Notes: generated from the sequence alone by a model not told the origin. Shown: positions 27,642-37,696, numbered from the stretch's first letter. The stretch is 64,000 nucleotides of DNA from Chryseobacterium elymi (GCF_003385495.1 NZ_QNUH01000001.1:310001-374000), one strand, 5' to 3'. Made by a program: numbers and translations.

Positions 27642-27649
27642 TACATTTG
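27642..27649 (+). promoter_or_regulatory. -7 box of the truncated globin gene
   Basis: TACATTTG matches TAnnTTTG just 4 bases before the ATG. TTG at 27617-27619 is a possible -33 (22-base spacing). The transcript would be nearly leaderless. Confidence 0.5.
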
Positions 27650-27653
27650 AAAT

Positions 27654-28034
27654 ATGAAAAAATTAGAATCAAGAGAGGATATTGAGCATCTTGTTAATTC
27701 ATTTTACACGAAAGTCGTTAAAGATGAGACGATTGGTTTTTTCTTTAATGATGTGGCCAAAGTAGACTGGGACAAGCACCTTCCAAAAATGTATTCGTTC
27801 TGGGAATCTATTCTTTTTGGGCAGATGAGCTATAAAGGAAACCCTATGGCCGTTCATTTTCCGATCAATGAAATTCAGGCTATGGAACAGAGACACTTTG
27901 ATCAGTGGCTGAAGCTTTGGAGAGGAACCATTGAGGAAAATTTTGCCGGAGAAAATGCAGACATGGCCATATATAAATCCGAAAACATCGCCAGGCTGAT
28001 GGCTTTTAAAATGGAACAGGTGAGGAAGCTGTGA
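27654..28034 (+). CDS. Group III truncated haemoglobin
   Basis: The 126-aa protein matches group III truncated globins, with the proximal His81 in RHFDQWLKLWRGTI. Early SFYTKVVKDETIGFFFNDVA and FWESILFGQMSYKGNP are typical. These proteins bind haem and may handle O2, NO or peroxide; the role here is unproven. It is divergent from the KirBac operon across a 154-bp region. Confidence 0.93.
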   Translation: MKKLESREDIEHLVNSFYTKVVKDETIGFFFNDVAKVDWDKHLPKMYSFWESILFGQMSYKGNPMAVHFPINEIQAMEQRHFDQWLKLWRGTIEENFAGENADMAIYKSENIARLMAFKMEQVRKL

Positions 28035-28074
28035 TATACGTTTGAGAATCGGAAAGTTTGAAGGTGAAGATTTA

Positions 28075-29145
28075 TTATGGAACGATAACCGTAAAAATGT
28101 AGGCTGCGAGATTCACCAATAAAACGGTTCCGTACAGGACATTTGTTTTACCACGGCTTAAAGAAAGCATTACTATAAATACGGATAACGAAAGAAGGAT
28201 AATATCTTTTTTATCAAGTCCTAAAACCAACGGAATGTCATAAATGATACAAACGGTAGATACTGCCGGAATTGTTAAACCGATACTTGCCAAAGCAGAT
28301 CCCAATGCCAGGTTTAAGCTGGATTGTATCTGGTTACTTCTTGCAGCACGTATGGCGGCCACTCCTTCAGGAAGAAGTACAACACCTGCAATAATTACCC
28401 CTACCAAAGACTTCGGAGCGCCGATACTCTGTACCATTCCTTCAATGGTTCCGGAAAGCCCTTTGGCCATCAGGACAACAATGATCAGGCATACTACCAG
28501 AAAACCAAAGCTTATGAGCGTCTTTTTCAATGAGGGAATATAATGTTCTTCCGGATGTTCATCAGGAACGATAAAATAGCTTCTGTGGCGCACAGTCTGC
28601 ACCATCAGGAAAACTCCGTAGATCACAAGACAGGCAACGGATATAAAAATAAGCTGTGCCTCGTTATAGAAGGGCCCGTTGACACTTGAGGTAAAGTTGG
28701 GAAGGACAAGGGTAAGGACAAGAATTGAAACAATGCTTACCAGATAGGTCGTAGCTGAGGTCCTTGCAAAGAACTGTTCATGATATTTTACACCGCCTAT
28801 AAGGATGCAAATCCCCAGAATTCCGTTAAGAATAATCATTACAGCAGCAAAAACAGTATCTCTGGCCAGCGTGATCGCCTGGTCTCCACTGGCGACCATC
28901 AGTGAGATGATAAGCGCAACTTCAATAATAGTGATACATAGGGCAAGAATAATGGTTCCGAAAGGTTCCCCCACTTTATGAGCCACCACTTCCGCGTGAT
29001 GCACTGCGGATAAGACACTTCCGGTGAGCAGTATCCCTGCGATAATATCATATAAAATTCCCGCTCCCATCAGTCCGGAGAAATAATACCCTACAGCAAG
29101 GACAGGGAAAATATACGTATAATGTAAAAATTCTTTCAATCTCAT
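28075..29145 (-). CDS. Ca2+/H+ antiporter, ChaA-like
   Basis: The 356-aa protein has about ten TM helices in two halves, each with a CaCA-type alpha repeat: GEPFGTIILALCITIIEVAL (about 58-77) and LPEGVAAIRAARSNQIQSSLNLALGSALAS, given by its LPEGVAA core (about 255). The conserved acidic residues of both repeats are present. It should export Ca2+ or Na+/K+ against protons; the ion is an inference. Confidence 0.87.
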   Translation of the reverse strand: MRLKEFLHYTYIFPVLAVGYYFSGLMGAGILYDIIAGILLTGSVLSAVHHAEVVAHKVGEPFGTIILALCITIIEVALIISLMVASGDQAITLARDTVFAAVMIILNGILGICILIGGVKYHEQFFARTSATTYLVSIVSILVLTLVLPNFTSSVNGPFYNEAQLIFISVACLVIYGVFLMVQTVRHRSYFIVPDEHPEEHYIPSLKKTLISFGFLVVCLIIVVLMAKGLSGTIEGMVQSIGAPKSLVGVIIAGVVLLPEGVAAIRAARSNQIQSSLNLALGSALASIGLTIPAVSTVCIIYDIPLVLGLDKKDIILLSLSVFIVMLSLSRGKTNVLYGTVLLVNLAAYIFTVIVP

Positions 29146-29347
29146 AAAGTGTCTACAAAATATAAAAAATCTATGAAATTTGAAATATCAAAAGATAATA
29201 TTAATAATATTTTAATCCAGATTAGGCCTTTTTCTTCTTTAATAAGGTAAGGAACTTTACGATCATAGCGTTTAAAGTTATTCGAAATCAAATTTTGTGA
29301 GACCTTTAAAAATTAATTCCCAACAATAGCGTCTATCTTCCCTCCTC

Positions 29348-29686
29348 CTAATAGATCCACAAGTTAAAATCCAGAAAATCCGTCAGCATATGAAACAAAA
29401 GACCAATGGCCACAATTCTGGTATTTCCTTTAAAAAAGAGCAGCAAAAAATACACCGCAATAGCATAATAGGAATGTAAAATGTGAAAGCCTATACTATT
29501 TCTTGATGGATCAAGAATAGGATTGGCAAAAAGATGGTCCAGATCTACAAGCATGGTAGCCAGCATAATAATATAGGATTTCTTCCAGTTTTTATGAAAA
29601 AAGGTAAGTGCTATAAAAACCGGAAAAACCAGATGTAAAAAATAATGTATGAATGTTTTAAGTAATACAATGTCAGATAAATTCAT
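29348..29686 (-). CDS. DUF6122 family membrane protein
   Basis: The 112-aa protein has about four hydrophobic helices and His/Asp motifs at membrane edges: HYFLHLVFPV (about 14-23), MLVDLDHLFANPI (about 45-57), FHILHSYYAIAVY and FHMLTDFLDFNLW. This resembles LexA-type metal-dependent membrane hydrolase families such as DUF457/YdjM. Function is unknown. The stop lies within a short AT-rich gap before the antiporter gene. Confidence 0.8.
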   Translation of the reverse strand: MNLSDIVLLKTFIHYFLHLVFPVFIALTFFHKNWKKSYIIMLATMLVDLDHLFANPILDPSRNSIGFHILHSYYAIAVYFLLLFFKGNTRIVAIGLLFHMLTDFLDFNLWIY

Positions 29687-29721
29687 TAATACTCAGTCAG
29701 TTTTTTAGGATTACGGAGCTT

Positions 29722-30960
29722 TTACCATCTTAAAATTAAAGGTAATTCACCTTTCTTCGCTTTGATCTTCACCCAATAGTTCTGGGCTTTATTCCCATAA
29801 AATATATACTCTATATCGGTAAGCAACTTTTTCTCTGCCGGTGATAAAATACTTAATGAAGAGATCAGCATCGGGTTGTTTCTGACGAAGATATAGTTTT
29901 CTTTGAGCTTTGGGGATAACATGATTGGGTTTCTAGTAGATTTTATAACAAATCCGCCATTATTCTTCTGTATATGATTAGGCAGAAAAGGGATCGCAGT
30001 GAATTGATCCTTAGCATTAATCCATTTTTTTCGTTGAAAATATTCTCTTGTTTTTTCAGGAGCCGGACTTTGAAGATCAATGACATAGTTGGGCTGAATA
30101 ATTTTCTGAAAGGTCTTTTTCTCTATTTCATTAAAATTATCATCGTAACCGTAACTGATGATGGTATCATTCACCTGCTCAAGATCAGCGGTTGCTTTAA
30201 AATAGCTGATTTGGACAGAATCCGCGAGGGTTTTATCAAAAAACCGGGTATAATTCTTGACATTCTGAGCATCCAGCTCAACCTCTAAAAAGTGGCTTTT
30301 CCTCTGAATATCAGCTACAATGGAAGCTAAAGACCCTATTTTTGATATATTTTTTACTTCAATTTCATCCGCTTTCAATTCAATAGTAAAATTCTGAATC
30401 TTCTTTCCGGAAATAAAAGAGATACTTCCTAAAGAGTTATTGATAAACCGGTCTGCATTCAGGAACTTTTTTTCAGAAGATAGAAAAAGCTGTTGGTTAA
30501 TGTTCCCAAAAGCTGAAGCAGAAGTTCCAATGATTACATTTTCACCTTCAATTTTAACGAATATCTGATCTTTCTGGAATACGTTTTTTCCTTTATTAAC
30601 AAATTGAAGGCTCTTTAAATAAGCTGAGAATTTTTGCAGGTCTTCTAATTCAACCACGCTGTACCATTCTGAAAATTTATTGCCTTTGATATGGAATATC
30701 TGTACAAAATCCGGGATTTTGATTCCTGAATTTTTTAATGGAATCGTTTTTTTATCTTTCGTTTTATTTTCTATCCATTTTGAGGGATGGGCAATGAAAC
30801 TTGAAATATATTGTCCCGTTAATTTTTTCACATCAATCAAAACAACGGCATCTGCATTTTCAGGAACAAATTTTAATGTTTTGTTTTTATAGAAAAAGAC
30901 AAAATAGAACGCAGCAGCGAGTAAAAGAGTTAACGGGAGAATAATTTTTTTCTTATTCAT
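29722..30960 (-). CDS. Membrane-anchored protein of unknown function (third gene of envelope operon)
   Basis: The 412-aa protein has one N-terminal TM helix (about 6-24, no cleavage site), then a large periplasmic domain beginning KFVPENADAVVLIDVKKLTGQ. This opening resembles the one of the upstream 673-aa protein (PSDAIFYMEINGKQL), so they may share a fold. It starts directly next to the upstream stop, so is tightly coupled. Function is not recognised. Confidence 0.7.
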   Translation of the reverse strand: MNKKKIILPLTLLLAAAFYFVFFYKNKTLKFVPENADAVVLIDVKKLTGQYISSFIAHPSKWIENKTKDKKTIPLKNSGIKIPDFVQIFHIKGNKFSEWYSVVELEDLQKFSAYLKSLQFVNKGKNVFQKDQIFVKIEGENVIIGTSASAFGNINQQLFLSSEKKFLNADRFINNSLGSISFISGKKIQNFTIELKADEIEVKNISKIGSLASIVADIQRKSHFLEVELDAQNVKNYTRFFDKTLADSVQISYFKATADLEQVNDTIISYGYDDNFNEIEKKTFQKIIQPNYVIDLQSPAPEKTREYFQRKKWINAKDQFTAIPFLPNHIQKNNGGFVIKSTRNPIMLSPKLKENYIFVRNNPMLISSLSILSPAEKKLLTDIEYIFYGNKAQNYWVKIKAKKGELPLILRW

Positions 30961-32982
30961 TTACAGTATTTGAGTCTTTTTTTCCTCTTCATTAATTTTA
31001 TAAATCTCATCAAACAGGTCAAAGAAATACATTAAGCTGTTTTCCGAAGAATTTTTAATGTTATAATCTATTTCTGTTTCTACGCTTTCTCCTTTCACCT
31101 CTGTTTTATAATACATTTCACCCACATTTTTTCTGAAAAAATCCAATGATTTTCTTTCGGAAGGAGTTTTAAATTCTTTTTCTAAGCCTATTAAAAGTTT
31201 CTGAATGTCCAACCTTCCGGATAATGGGTATTTAGATGAATCTTTCGCCCACTGTTTAGAAACATCAGACTGACTTTGAGGGTTGATATTGTCTGTAGAA
31301 CTAGTCAGGTAAACGATACCGTCTTTTACCGTCATGTACAGCTGATCCATGTATCCGCCTCCTTTTTCATCTTTAAATGAGTAAAAGTTTCCGATTTTTG
31401 AGAATTTCTTAGACAAATGTTTATTGGTAGCCATTACATTGAAAACACGGCTCCAATAGCCTTCATTTTCTGTGGCAAAAGCAAACGTAAAATTGGGAAC
31501 AGCTACATCTTTGGTTTTCTTAACTTCTTTTTCATTGTAGTCATCATCATATTCGTAATCTGTATACTCTACTTTTTTGGACTTTAATTCGTTCAAAACA
31601 AAGATTCCGTTACCCGGGGCTATTTTGGTGATGGCCTCTTCATCCAGAACAATTTTCATAGTTTCCATCATTAGCTCCATTTCTTTTTTATATTCGCCAT
31701 CTCCTGTGTCCTGAAGAAGGTCGTACATCAAGTCAAAAGATTTGGCTCCGTTGACATTTATAACGTAATAACCGATACTTTTTTCGTTGATCAACGCTGC
31801 CAGCTTTTTGTTTTTCTTACCTTTATAAACGGATGAAATCGTCTTCTGGATTTCCGGATTTTTATGCTGATAGTTATTCACCAGCTTTACTTTATCCTTA
31901 TCAAAATATAAATTATAGTATGAACTTGATTCGTATGCATTTCTCAAAAACTGACCCAATTCAAAACGTTTCATCATTTTGCCATAGATGCCGTCATTGA
32001 CCATTTTTCCGTAATCAGTATAAACATAAGCATCCGAATTAGGATCTCTGAATGTAAGCATGGCTTTTGGAACTTCAATTTCTAAATTTGAGCTGAAATA
32101 TTGGTCAAAACGGTCTTCCGCAAGTTTTTTCACTATTTTGAAGTTTTCAATACGTATAGAATCCAGCTCTTTCTGGTATGCCGTATCTATTTCAGCTTCT
32201 GCATATTCTTCCTCTCTGGGATAAACTTCTTCAGCTTCACCTTCAGAATGCTGGGTATCCACATTTTCCTTCGGATATTTGTGATTTTTTTCCAGATACT
32301 TGATATCTTTATGAATTCTGGTAATCTCCTTGTTATTTTCTCTGATGTTGTCTTTTAAATATTTAATTTCCTCCTTCAGGTTTATTATTTCCTCCTTATA
32401 ATCAAAAGGCATTTCCGGTTCTACGGCATAAGCACTGTCCACAGCAACAGCCACACTGTCTGCAACGGTTACAGTACTGTCTATAACAGCTTCCGACCAG
32501 ATGTCTTTATAGGGCTTGGTATAGTTTACCATGCTCAAAACAGCACGGTCATTATTCCACGCAACAAAGATATTATCATCTATATCCACGTAAGAATAAT
32601 TGTTTTTCTTAGAAATTTCCAATCCTTTTTTCTTTGTAGAATTAATAAATTCCTGGAACTTTTCTTTGTTATCTACAATAAAATGAGTCGTATACGTCTG
32701 TATCGAATCATTAAAACTGGCATAATGATATTGGGTAGCATCATACTTAATTCCCGTCTTGGAATAATCATTCCATGAGGATTTTTCTTTACTTTTCTTG
32801 CTTAATTCATGCAATAAAGGATTAAGCTTTTGCCAGTTGATTTTTTGGTTCAGCTGTTTCCCGTTGATTTCCATATAAAATATAGCATCACTGGGAAGTT
32901 TCATACTTTTTTGTGCAAAAACGAGCATAAAACCAAAAAGTACGAAAGTAATTATTTGTGTTTTTAATAATATAGATTTCAT
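30961..32982 (-). CDS. Large secreted protein with coiled coil, DUF4836-like
   Basis: The 673-aa protein has a signal peptide (cleavage near FAQ, residue 23). Residues about 195-240 form a charged coiled coil (INLKEEIKYLKDNIRENNKE and on), followed by an acidic segment rich in Glu. The flanking parts resemble DUF4836 proteins of Bacteroidetes, which are of unknown function. It is the middle gene of a three-gene operon, 16 bp after the lipoprotein gene and abutting the next one. Confidence 0.65.
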   Translation of the reverse strand: MKSILLKTQIITFVLFGFMLVFAQKSMKLPSDAIFYMEINGKQLNQKINWQKLNPLLHELSKKSKEKSSWNDYSKTGIKYDATQYHYASFNDSIQTYTTHFIVDNKEKFQEFINSTKKKGLEISKKNNYSYVDIDDNIFVAWNNDRAVLSMVNYTKPYKDIWSEAVIDSTVTVADSVAVAVDSAYAVEPEMPFDYKEEIINLKEEIKYLKDNIRENNKEITRIHKDIKYLEKNHKYPKENVDTQHSEGEAEEVYPREEEYAEAEIDTAYQKELDSIRIENFKIVKKLAEDRFDQYFSSNLEIEVPKAMLTFRDPNSDAYVYTDYGKMVNDGIYGKMMKRFELGQFLRNAYESSSYYNLYFDKDKVKLVNNYQHKNPEIQKTISSVYKGKKNKKLAALINEKSIGYYVINVNGAKSFDLMYDLLQDTGDGEYKKEMELMMETMKIVLDEEAITKIAPGNGIFVLNELKSKKVEYTDYEYDDDYNEKEVKKTKDVAVPNFTFAFATENEGYWSRVFNVMATNKHLSKKFSKIGNFYSFKDEKGGGYMDQLYMTVKDGIVYLTSSTDNINPQSQSDVSKQWAKDSSKYPLSGRLDIQKLLIGLEKEFKTPSERKSLDFFRKNVGEMYYKTEVKGESVETEIDYNIKNSSENSLMYFFDLFDEIYKINEEEKKTQIL

Positions 32983-32998
32983 GGTTAAATGTTAAAGT

Positions 32999-33667
32999 TT
33001 ATTGAAATAATATTGTGTTTTGTAATTGTTTCTTTTGAAAAATCAGTTCTAAAATATCCGCTTCCAGCTTTACCGCTTTTTTATTCGGAGCCAGTAGATA
33101 AGCACTATTAGTCTGAGATTTTACGGTATTCTCAAACTGCATTACAGAGGTATACCTGGCATTATTGAAAATCTCCTTATCTGCCTTCCCCATTTTGTCG
33201 TAATCCGCTTTGAAAGTATTGACTTTGTTTCTGACCAATGATTTTTTCTGAAGATTCTGACTGTAAATTTGTGTAGGAATCATTTTCCCAAGTATATTTT
33301 TGGCTTTCAGCTGCTCCAGTCCGGCATTGATATTTTCAATCTTTTTAAAATGACAGCTCAGCTTGATGATGTAATTATCAAAATCCATTGAAGTTTTTAC
33401 GTTGCTGATTCCCGGAGTTGCTTTAAAAATCCTGGCAGCCTCACTGATTTTATTCTCAATTTCACCTTTTTTGGGAACTTTCTTTCCGTTAATCGTCTCC
33501 ATTTTAGAAATGGAAGCCAGCCTTGTTTTGCTTTTACTGGCATTAAGAATAATGGTATATTCTCCTGTTCCGTCGGCTTTAACATTCACTTTGTCCAAAA
33601 TATCAAAACAGCTGGTCAGTAATAATAAAGGAATAAGCAGTAAAAAAAGCTTCAGAAGATTTTTCAT
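32999..33667 (-). CDS. Lipoprotein, first gene of the envelope operon
   Basis: The 222-aa protein has a lipobox (LLLTSC, Cys20) followed by FDILDKVNVKADGTGEYTI, an opening often seen in Bacteroidetes lipoproteins with a beta-rich domain. The middle is Lys-rich. No known domain is recognised. It is the promoter-proximal gene of the operon running to 29722. Confidence 0.7.
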   Translation of the reverse strand: MKNLLKLFLLLIPLLLLTSCFDILDKVNVKADGTGEYTIILNASKSKTRLASISKMETINGKKVPKKGEIENKISEAARIFKATPGISNVKTSMDFDNYIIKLSCHFKKIENINAGLEQLKAKNILGKMIPTQIYSQNLQKKSLVRNKVNTFKADYDKMGKADKEIFNNARYTSVMQFENTVKSQTNSAYLLAPNKKAVKLEADILELIFQKKQLQNTILFQ

Positions 33668-33752
33668 AATTGAGTTTTAAAACACAAAATTACTTAATTC
33701 CGTTTGAAAATACTTTATGGACTCTGTTATTTCACTGAAAACAGTCATTTTT

Positions 33753-34472
33753 TCAAATTCTGCCTTTCAGATAATCCTGTCTCACTTCCTCATCCAACTT
33801 TTCAATGGCATATCTCAGACAGGTTCTGGGCATCTCCTGATAATGCTTATTCAGAAAGCTAATGAGCTCGGTTTCGTTTTTCTGTCCCATTTCCCTAAGC
33901 AGCCACCCGTTGGCTTTATGCATGAGATCATGAGTATGTTTCAGGTTTTTGGTCACAAATTCTTTAGTCAGCTCAAAAGATCCCTTTTTTACATAATACA
34001 TTGTACCAACCACAGCAATTCTCTTATGCCACATTTCTTCAGAATCCGAAAGGCTTCTCAACAGCTCTTCCTTTCCGCTTTCAAAAGCATATCTTCCTAA
34101 AATCTTGTAGCAGCTTGAATCTACCAAATCCCAGTTATTAACATACTGAAGATGATCCAGATAAAACTGGATGATCTCTTCTTTCACAGTCTTATCCTTG
34201 GTTTTTTCAAATTTAGATATCAGTATAAAGATCGCAGTTAGCCTGTGTTCATGATATTTTGAGGATAACAGGACACTGAGATCCTGCAGGCTTATCTTTG
34301 AATAATATTCTTTAGCAACAGATCTCTGGTCCGGAACTTTCACGCCTAAAAACAGGTCTCCTTCTCCATATTCTCCTTTTCCTGTTTTGAAGAACTTCGG
34401 AAAGAATTCTGCTTTTTCAGGAATGGACAAAACCGCTAACGCTTCTTGTATTTCTTTGATTATATTGCTCAT
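33753..34472 (-). CDS. DNA alkylation repair protein, AlkD-like
   Basis: The 239-aa protein fits AlkD-type HEAT-like glycosylases. It has FLGVKVPDQRSVAKEYY (about 42-58), HEHRLTAIFILISKFE, NNWDLVDSSCYKILGRY (about 112-128) and MHKANGWLLREMG (about 186-198), the usual conserved segments with Trp and Asp residues lining the DNA-binding groove. It would remove N3- or N7-alkylated bases. Single gene. Confidence 0.9.
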   Translation of the reverse strand: MSNIIKEIQEALAVLSIPEKAEFFPKFFKTGKGEYGEGDLFLGVKVPDQRSVAKEYYSKISLQDLSVLLSSKYHEHRLTAIFILISKFEKTKDKTVKEEIIQFYLDHLQYVNNWDLVDSSCYKILGRYAFESGKEELLRSLSDSEEMWHKRIAVVGTMYYVKKGSFELTKEFVTKNLKHTHDLMHKANGWLLREMGQKNETELISFLNKHYQEMPRTCLRYAIEKLDEEVRQDYLKGRI

Positions 34473-34533
34473 GTAGTTTATCTCATTGACTTTATGATCT
34501 AATTAATGATAAAAAATTATAGATTGTTTACAA

Positions 34534-35820
34534 TCAAGCATGTTCATCCTCCACAATAATTTCCTGCGCTTCCTCTTCTTTTGCAATGGCTTTCGGATTG
34601 GCTACTTTTGCAATAGTAAGACCCTGAACGACAATTGAGAATACAACTACACAGTAAGTGATACTTAAGATAATTGCACTGTATTCGCTTTTAGGAATAG
34701 ACATAGCTAACGCTATAGAAACTCCGCCGCGGATTCCTCCCCAGACGAGAACTTTTACCGTTTGCGGGCTAAATCTTGTTCGCAGAGACATAAATTTCGT
34801 AGGTACCCAGATCGAAATAAAACGGGCAATTAAAACTACTGCAACAGCCAATAAACCAGGAACCATAAAGTACTTTAAATCCTTGATCATCAACAGTTCA
34901 AAACCGATAAACAAGAATAAAACAGCATTAAGAATTTCATCGATCAGCTCCCAGAATTTGATGAGGTAATCCTGAGTAATGGACTTCATTTTGAACCTTA
35001 CGTTAAAATTACCCATGAATAAACCTGCAGCAACCATCGTCAGAGGTCCTGAAATATGCATCTGCCTTGCAACAAGATATCCTCCCATTACCACGGAAAG
35101 TGTTACCAAAACAGAAATAATATAGTCATCCACCTCACGCATCAGCCTGGAAGTGACCCATCCCAATAAAACACCGAGGAGAATTCCTCCGCCGGCTTCT
35201 TTCATCAGAAGCAATCCGATACTTTCAATACCCAGATCCACTTCTTTCCCGATGGCAAGCTGCATAACGACTGTAAATACCACTACGGCCATACCATCAT
35301 TGAAAAGAGATTCTCCAGCCACTTTGGTTTCAAGTGATTTAGAAACATTGGCCTGTTTCAGGATACTTAAAACAGCCACCGGATCAGTAGGCGAAATAAG
35401 TGCCCCAAAAAGCAGACAGTAGATAAACGGGAGATGAATTCCTAAAAAAGGCAGCAGGTAAAACATTCCGAATCCCACTACAAATGTGGAAATAACCACT
35501 CCGGCTGTGGAAAATATCAGGACCGGCCTGAACTGCTCTTTGAGATCATTGATATTAATATGGATCCCTCCCGCAAAGAGAAGGAAATTAAGCATTGCCC
35601 CCATCAGAACTTCTGTAAAATCTATACTGTTCATTAACTTATTAAGATGCCCAAAAGTTCTCGGAAGCACTGTTTCTCCAAATATTACCAAAAAAATAGA
35701 AACCACGATGGCAATCACCATAATCCCGATGGTACTGGGAAGTTTCAGAAATCTGTAATTGAGATAGGCAAAAATTGATGCTAATACTATTAAGGCTGAA
35801 AATGAATAATATAACTCCAC
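34534..35820 (-). CDS. Na+/H+ antiporter, CPA1 family
   Basis: The 428-aa protein has 12-13 TM helices. The ALISPTDPVAVLSILK segment (about 141-156) and VAGESLFNDGMAVVVFTV (about 167-184) carry the ion-binding Asp residues of CPA1 exchangers, and VWGGIRGGVSIALAMS (about 362-377) is the usual late motif. The C-terminus is short and acidic. It exchanges Na+ (or K+) for H+ across the inner membrane. Confidence 0.92.
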   Translation of the reverse strand: MELYYSFSALIVLASIFAYLNYRFLKLPSTIGIMVIAIVVSIFLVIFGETVLPRTFGHLNKLMNSIDFTEVLMGAMLNFLLFAGGIHININDLKEQFRPVLIFSTAGVVISTFVVGFGMFYLLPFLGIHLPFIYCLLFGALISPTDPVAVLSILKQANVSKSLETKVAGESLFNDGMAVVVFTVVMQLAIGKEVDLGIESIGLLLMKEAGGGILLGVLLGWVTSRLMREVDDYIISVLVTLSVVMGGYLVARQMHISGPLTMVAAGLFMGNFNVRFKMKSITQDYLIKFWELIDEILNAVLFLFIGFELLMIKDLKYFMVPGLLAVAVVLIARFISIWVPTKFMSLRTRFSPQTVKVLVWGGIRGGVSIALAMSIPKSEYSAIILSITYCVVVFSIVVQGLTIAKVANPKAIAKEEEAQEIIVEDEHA

Positions 35821-35840
35821 TAAGTGTTTTTTAATTAATT

Positions 35841-36470
35841 TTATAGGTCTGAATAAAGTATTTTAATATACAGCCTGTGCCCGTCCTTTTCCCAGATATC
35901 AATCATCCCGTCTTTGCCAGGCTGCGATCCCCTTACATAATCTTTCCCGATATTCAGGATATTTAGCAGGATGTATTCATCTCCTACAGAATTGACTAAA
36001 TAGGCTGTTTTTTCAGAGTTTCCGTTACCGGAATTCTTTATCCCTTCGGTAAGCAAACGGAACTGGTTCAGATGATGCATAAAATTGCTTCCGTCTTTCC
36101 GGGAATCATAGGCCCTTAGAAGAACAAGAAGTATATCCAGATTAGTAGGATCTTTGCCATAAAGAACTTTACCCAGCCTGATGCATTCTTCGAAATTACC
36201 CTGCTTAAAAGCCTCCGTCAGATTCTTGAAGCTTTCATCAATCGCTGAAACCTTATCATTTCTGAAATTCCGACCATAGTAAAGGTATTGGGCCTCAACA
36301 CTATCCAAGGATTTAGGATATCCTTTGTATTTAAAAATCAGCTTCTCATAATTATAGGGAGAATCAGGGTTTTTAAGGTTTTTCTCAATATTTTTCAAAT
36401 CAACCTTTGACTTCTGGCTGAAACCGAAAACCGAAAGGAAAACCAATAACAGGAAAAATTGATATTTCAT
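35841..36470 (-). CDS. DUF4919 domain secreted protein
   Basis: The 209-aa protein has a signal peptide (cleavage after FGFSQ) and then DUF4919-type sequence: YEKLIFKYKGYPKSLDSVE and EAQYLYYGRNF near residues 40-70, helical repeats in the middle and a C-terminal DIWEKDGHRLYIKILYSDL. Its function is unknown. It overlaps the hflX stop by one base, so it is translated with hflX. Confidence 0.85.
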   Translation of the reverse strand: MKYQFFLLLVFLSVFGFSQKSKVDLKNIEKNLKNPDSPYNYEKLIFKYKGYPKSLDSVEAQYLYYGRNFRNDKVSAIDESFKNLTEAFKQGNFEECIRLGKVLYGKDPTNLDILLVLLRAYDSRKDGSNFMHHLNQFRLLTEGIKNSGNGNSEKTAYLVNSVGDEYILLNILNIGKDYVRGSQPGKDGMIDIWEKDGHRLYIKILYSDL

Positions 36471-37696
36471 TAATCGTTGTTTTCTTCTTCCTCATCATTA
36501 TCGAAATATTCAAAAAGGAAATCATTGTAAGGGAATCTGGAGATATGTATCTTCATTACCTCATCGTAGATCATTTTCTTCATTTCCGGGAAATTTTCTT
36601 TCGTCAGCGCAGAAATAAATACTGTCGGATATTTAGATTTAGCCATCCATGTTTTTTTCCACTCCTCCAGAGAAATGTTCCTTTTTGTAGACGGTGTAAG
36701 ATCATCATCATCCTTCTTATCGTAACTGAAATCATCAATTTTATTAAAAACCATGATCATCGGTTTCTGATGAGCATTAATTTCCATTAACGTCTGATTA
36801 ACAGATTCTACCTGATCTTCAAAGCTTTCATGGGAAATATCCACCACATGAATAAGCAAATCCGCCTCACGAACCTCATCCAGCGTAGATTTAAAAGATT
36901 CTACAAGCTGTGTCGGAAGCTTCCTGATGAATCCTACCGTATCGGTAAGCAAAAACGGTAAATTACCAATAACCACCTTTCTTACCGTTGTGTCTAAGGT
37001 TGCAAACAATTTATTTTCTGCAAAAACCTCAGATTTGGAAAGTGCATTCATCAGCGTAGATTTCCCAACGTTGGTATATCCCACCAAAGCGGCACGTACT
37101 ACTTTCCCACGGTTGTTACGTTGGGTGGCCATCTGTCTGTCGATGGTTTTCAGTTTGTCTTTTAACAGGGAAATCCTGTCACGGATGATACGGCGGTCAG
37201 TTTCAATCTCTGTTTCGCCGGGACCTCTCATCCCGATTCCCCCTTTCTGGCGTTCAAGGTGAGTCCACATTCTTGTCAGACGTGGTAAAAGATATTGATA
37301 TTGTGCCAATTCTACCTGGGTTCTTGCATAGGAAGTCTGTGCTCTCTGTGCAAAAATATCAAGAATAAGATTGGTTCTGTCCAGAATTTTCACTTCTATT
37401 TCTCTTTCGAGATTTTTAAGCTGGGAAGGAGAAAGCTCATCATCGAAAATAATGGTTCCGATTTCATTTTCCTTTACATATTCTTTTATTTCCTGGGCCT
37501 TTCCGCTTCCAATAAAAGTTTTGGAATCCGGCTGAGTTAATTTCTGAGTAAATCGTTTTTGAACCGTTGCCCCTGCTGTGAAGGCTAAAAACTCAAGTTC
37601 ATCCATATATTCCGTTAGCTTGTCTTCATCCTGATTTTGGGTAATAACCCCTACCAAAACTGCTCTTTCGTAATTATGTTGTTTTTTATCTAGCAT
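36470..37696 (-). CDS. hflX: Ribosome-associated GTPase HflX
   Basis: The chosen start is 37696 (MLDKKQHNYERAVLVGV, 408 aa); the ATG 13 codons upstream lacks family similarity. The HflX N-terminal domain leads to GQ-type segment GSGKAQEIKEYV, a helical GIGMRGPGETEIETDRR, then G1 GYTNVGKSTLMN, G3 DTVGF and G4 NKID. HflX splits stalled or stressed ribosomes. The acidic C-terminus (DNDEEEENND) is usual in Flavobacteriia. It precedes the DUF4919 gene by overlap. Confidence 0.95.
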   Translation of the reverse strand: MLDKKQHNYERAVLVGVITQNQDEDKLTEYMDELEFLAFTAGATVQKRFTQKLTQPDSKTFIGSGKAQEIKEYVKENEIGTIIFDDELSPSQLKNLEREIEVKILDRTNLILDIFAQRAQTSYARTQVELAQYQYLLPRLTRMWTHLERQKGGIGMRGPGETEIETDRRIIRDRISLLKDKLKTIDRQMATQRNNRGKVVRAALVGYTNVGKSTLMNALSKSEVFAENKLFATLDTTVRKVVIGNLPFLLTDTVGFIRKLPTQLVESFKSTLDEVREADLLIHVVDISHESFEDQVESVNQTLMEINAHQKPMIMVFNKIDDFSYDKKDDDDLTPSTKRNISLEEWKKTWMAKSKYPTVFISALTKENFPEMKKMIYDEVMKIHISRFPYNDFLFEYFDNDEEEENND

